Assembly: GCA_035327525.1 (NCBI GenBank)
Contig: DAOLDC010000005.1
Coordinates: forward strand, 1-32,048
Reading direction: 5' to 3'
Origin: JAKLEX01 sp035327525
GTDB taxonomy: Bacteria > Patescibacteriota > Minisyncoccia > Phycocordibacterales > JAACPR01
Length of the DNA: 32,048 nucleotides
The number at the start of each line of letters is the position of its first letter. Position 1 is the first letter of the stretch. Below, one piece after another: positions 31,804-32,048 of this stretch. The notes under the pieces were generated by a model. The model was not told the DNA's origin, did not search any database, and saw only the letters and a list, made by a program, of their open reading frames with translations. The translations under genes were made by a program, and so were the position numbers.

Positions 31804-31833
31804 ATTGTATCATATGTATGGGCATGTTGTCAA
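31804..31833 (-). promoter_or_regulatory. Promoter of the CARDB gene
   Basis: On the minus strand a consensus TTGACA (31833-31828), 18-nt spacer and TACAAT (31809-31804), with TGA just upstream forming an extended -10. It ends 9 nt before the start codon at 31794. Confidence 0.65.
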
Positions 31834-31883
31834 ATTTTTTTGATGCATTGGATTTGCTTTGGCTTCTTGCTTTTTTTCTAAAA

Positions 31884-31889
31884 TATAGT
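31884..31889 (+). promoter_or_regulatory. Possible -10 of rpmG
   Basis: TATAGT, 15 nt before the rpmG ATG. A loose TTGGCT (31859-31864) lies 19 nt upstream. A competing TATACA (31897-31902) is only 2 nt from the ATG. Confidence 0.3.
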
Positions 31890-31904
31890 AATCTTTTATA
31901 CATT

Positions 31905-32048
31905 ATGTCACAAGATAATTTGGTACTAATCAAAAACAAGCAAACAGGTGAGGTGTATTGGACACGCAAAAATCGTCGCAAAGTAGAACGCAAAATCGAA
32001 CTAAAAAAATTCAGCAAGAAATTAAAAAAGACTGTCGTTTTCAAAGAG
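31905..32048 (+). CDS. rpmG: 50S ribosomal protein L33, 3' end outside window
   Basis: 48 codons are visible before the edge. The sequence YWTRKNRRKVERKIELKKF (18-36) followed by KKLKKTVVFKE matches the conserved L33 core and its C-terminal end, so only a few residues are missing. The two CxxC zinc pairs of the C+ form are absent; this is the zinc-free paralogue type, as with L31 in the same window. Too short to be called by length filters. The start is ATG at 31905, with no Shine-Dalgarno sequence. Confidence 0.88.
   Translation, partial: MSQDNLVLIKNKQTGEVYWTRKNRRKVERKIELKKFSKKLKKTVVFKE

Overview
This 32 kb window is AT-rich and gene-dense. It looks like a chromosomal segment of a Candidate Phyla Radiation (Patescibacteria) bacterium, probably of the Parcubacteria type; the order cannot be fixed from the window. 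The evidence is the compact versions of core proteins (PheS without its N-terminal coiled coil, PheT without the EMAP-like tRNA-binding domain, short EF-Ts and short RF1), a DUF5652 protein, a split transketolase, Cys-free L31 and L33, a reduced type IV pilus operon, and many small membrane or PEGA/CARDB proteins. TGA is read as stop (pfkB and the response regulator end in TGA), so the UGA=Gly code of Gracilibacteria/SR1 is not used. I see no IS element, prophage, CRISPR array or rRNA.

Layout. 1-1,400: 5' part of a tRNA-Ser(GCU) gene on the minus strand, a DUF5652 membrane protein, and a divergent comF-like gene. 1,424-8,651: type IV pilus operon pilM-pilN-pilO-(PilP-like)-pilB-response regulator-pilT-pilC. 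Pilus machinery next to a ComF homologue fits DNA uptake and/or attachment to a host cell. 8,652-10,722: gatB, flanked by a 109-nt imperfect hairpin and by a non-coding interval that holds a strong minus-strand promoter, a probable small RNA and a bidirectional terminator. 10,723-16,363: carbon metabolism (rpiB, rpe, transketolase N and C halves, a PfkB-family sugar kinase on the minus strand with a 49-aa membrane protein, and class I aldolase). Together these link pentose phosphates to triose and hexose phosphates. 16,444-21,217: translation and cell-wall genes (rplY, a coiled-coil/lytic transglycosylase, rpmE, prfA, rpsB, tsf). 21,225-24,271: a membrane protein, tRNA-Thr(UGU), a membrane glycosyltransferase and a PEGA protein, packed so tightly that they are probably one transcript. 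24,312-28,158: pheS, pheT and a C39-like cysteine peptidase. 28,280-32,048: gyrB, a convergent CARDB-repeat membrane protein, and the start of rpmG at the window edge.

The most unusual item is pheT. A complete NlpC/P60 (papain-fold) hydrolase domain with its Cys and His residues is inserted inside the B5 domain of the phenylalanyl-tRNA synthetase beta chain, in one uninterrupted reading frame. A separate, apparently cytosolic C39-like cysteine peptidase gene follows directly.

A second, window-wide signal concerns expression. Almost no gene has a Shine-Dalgarno sequence. Instead, transcription units repeatedly start with an extended -10 box (TGnTATAAT) whose last base lies only about 5-13 nt before the start codon. 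This predicts leaderless or nearly leaderless mRNAs. The glycosyltransferase start codon lies 5 nt after the tRNA-Thr 3' end, so tRNA processing would itself create a near-leaderless mRNA.
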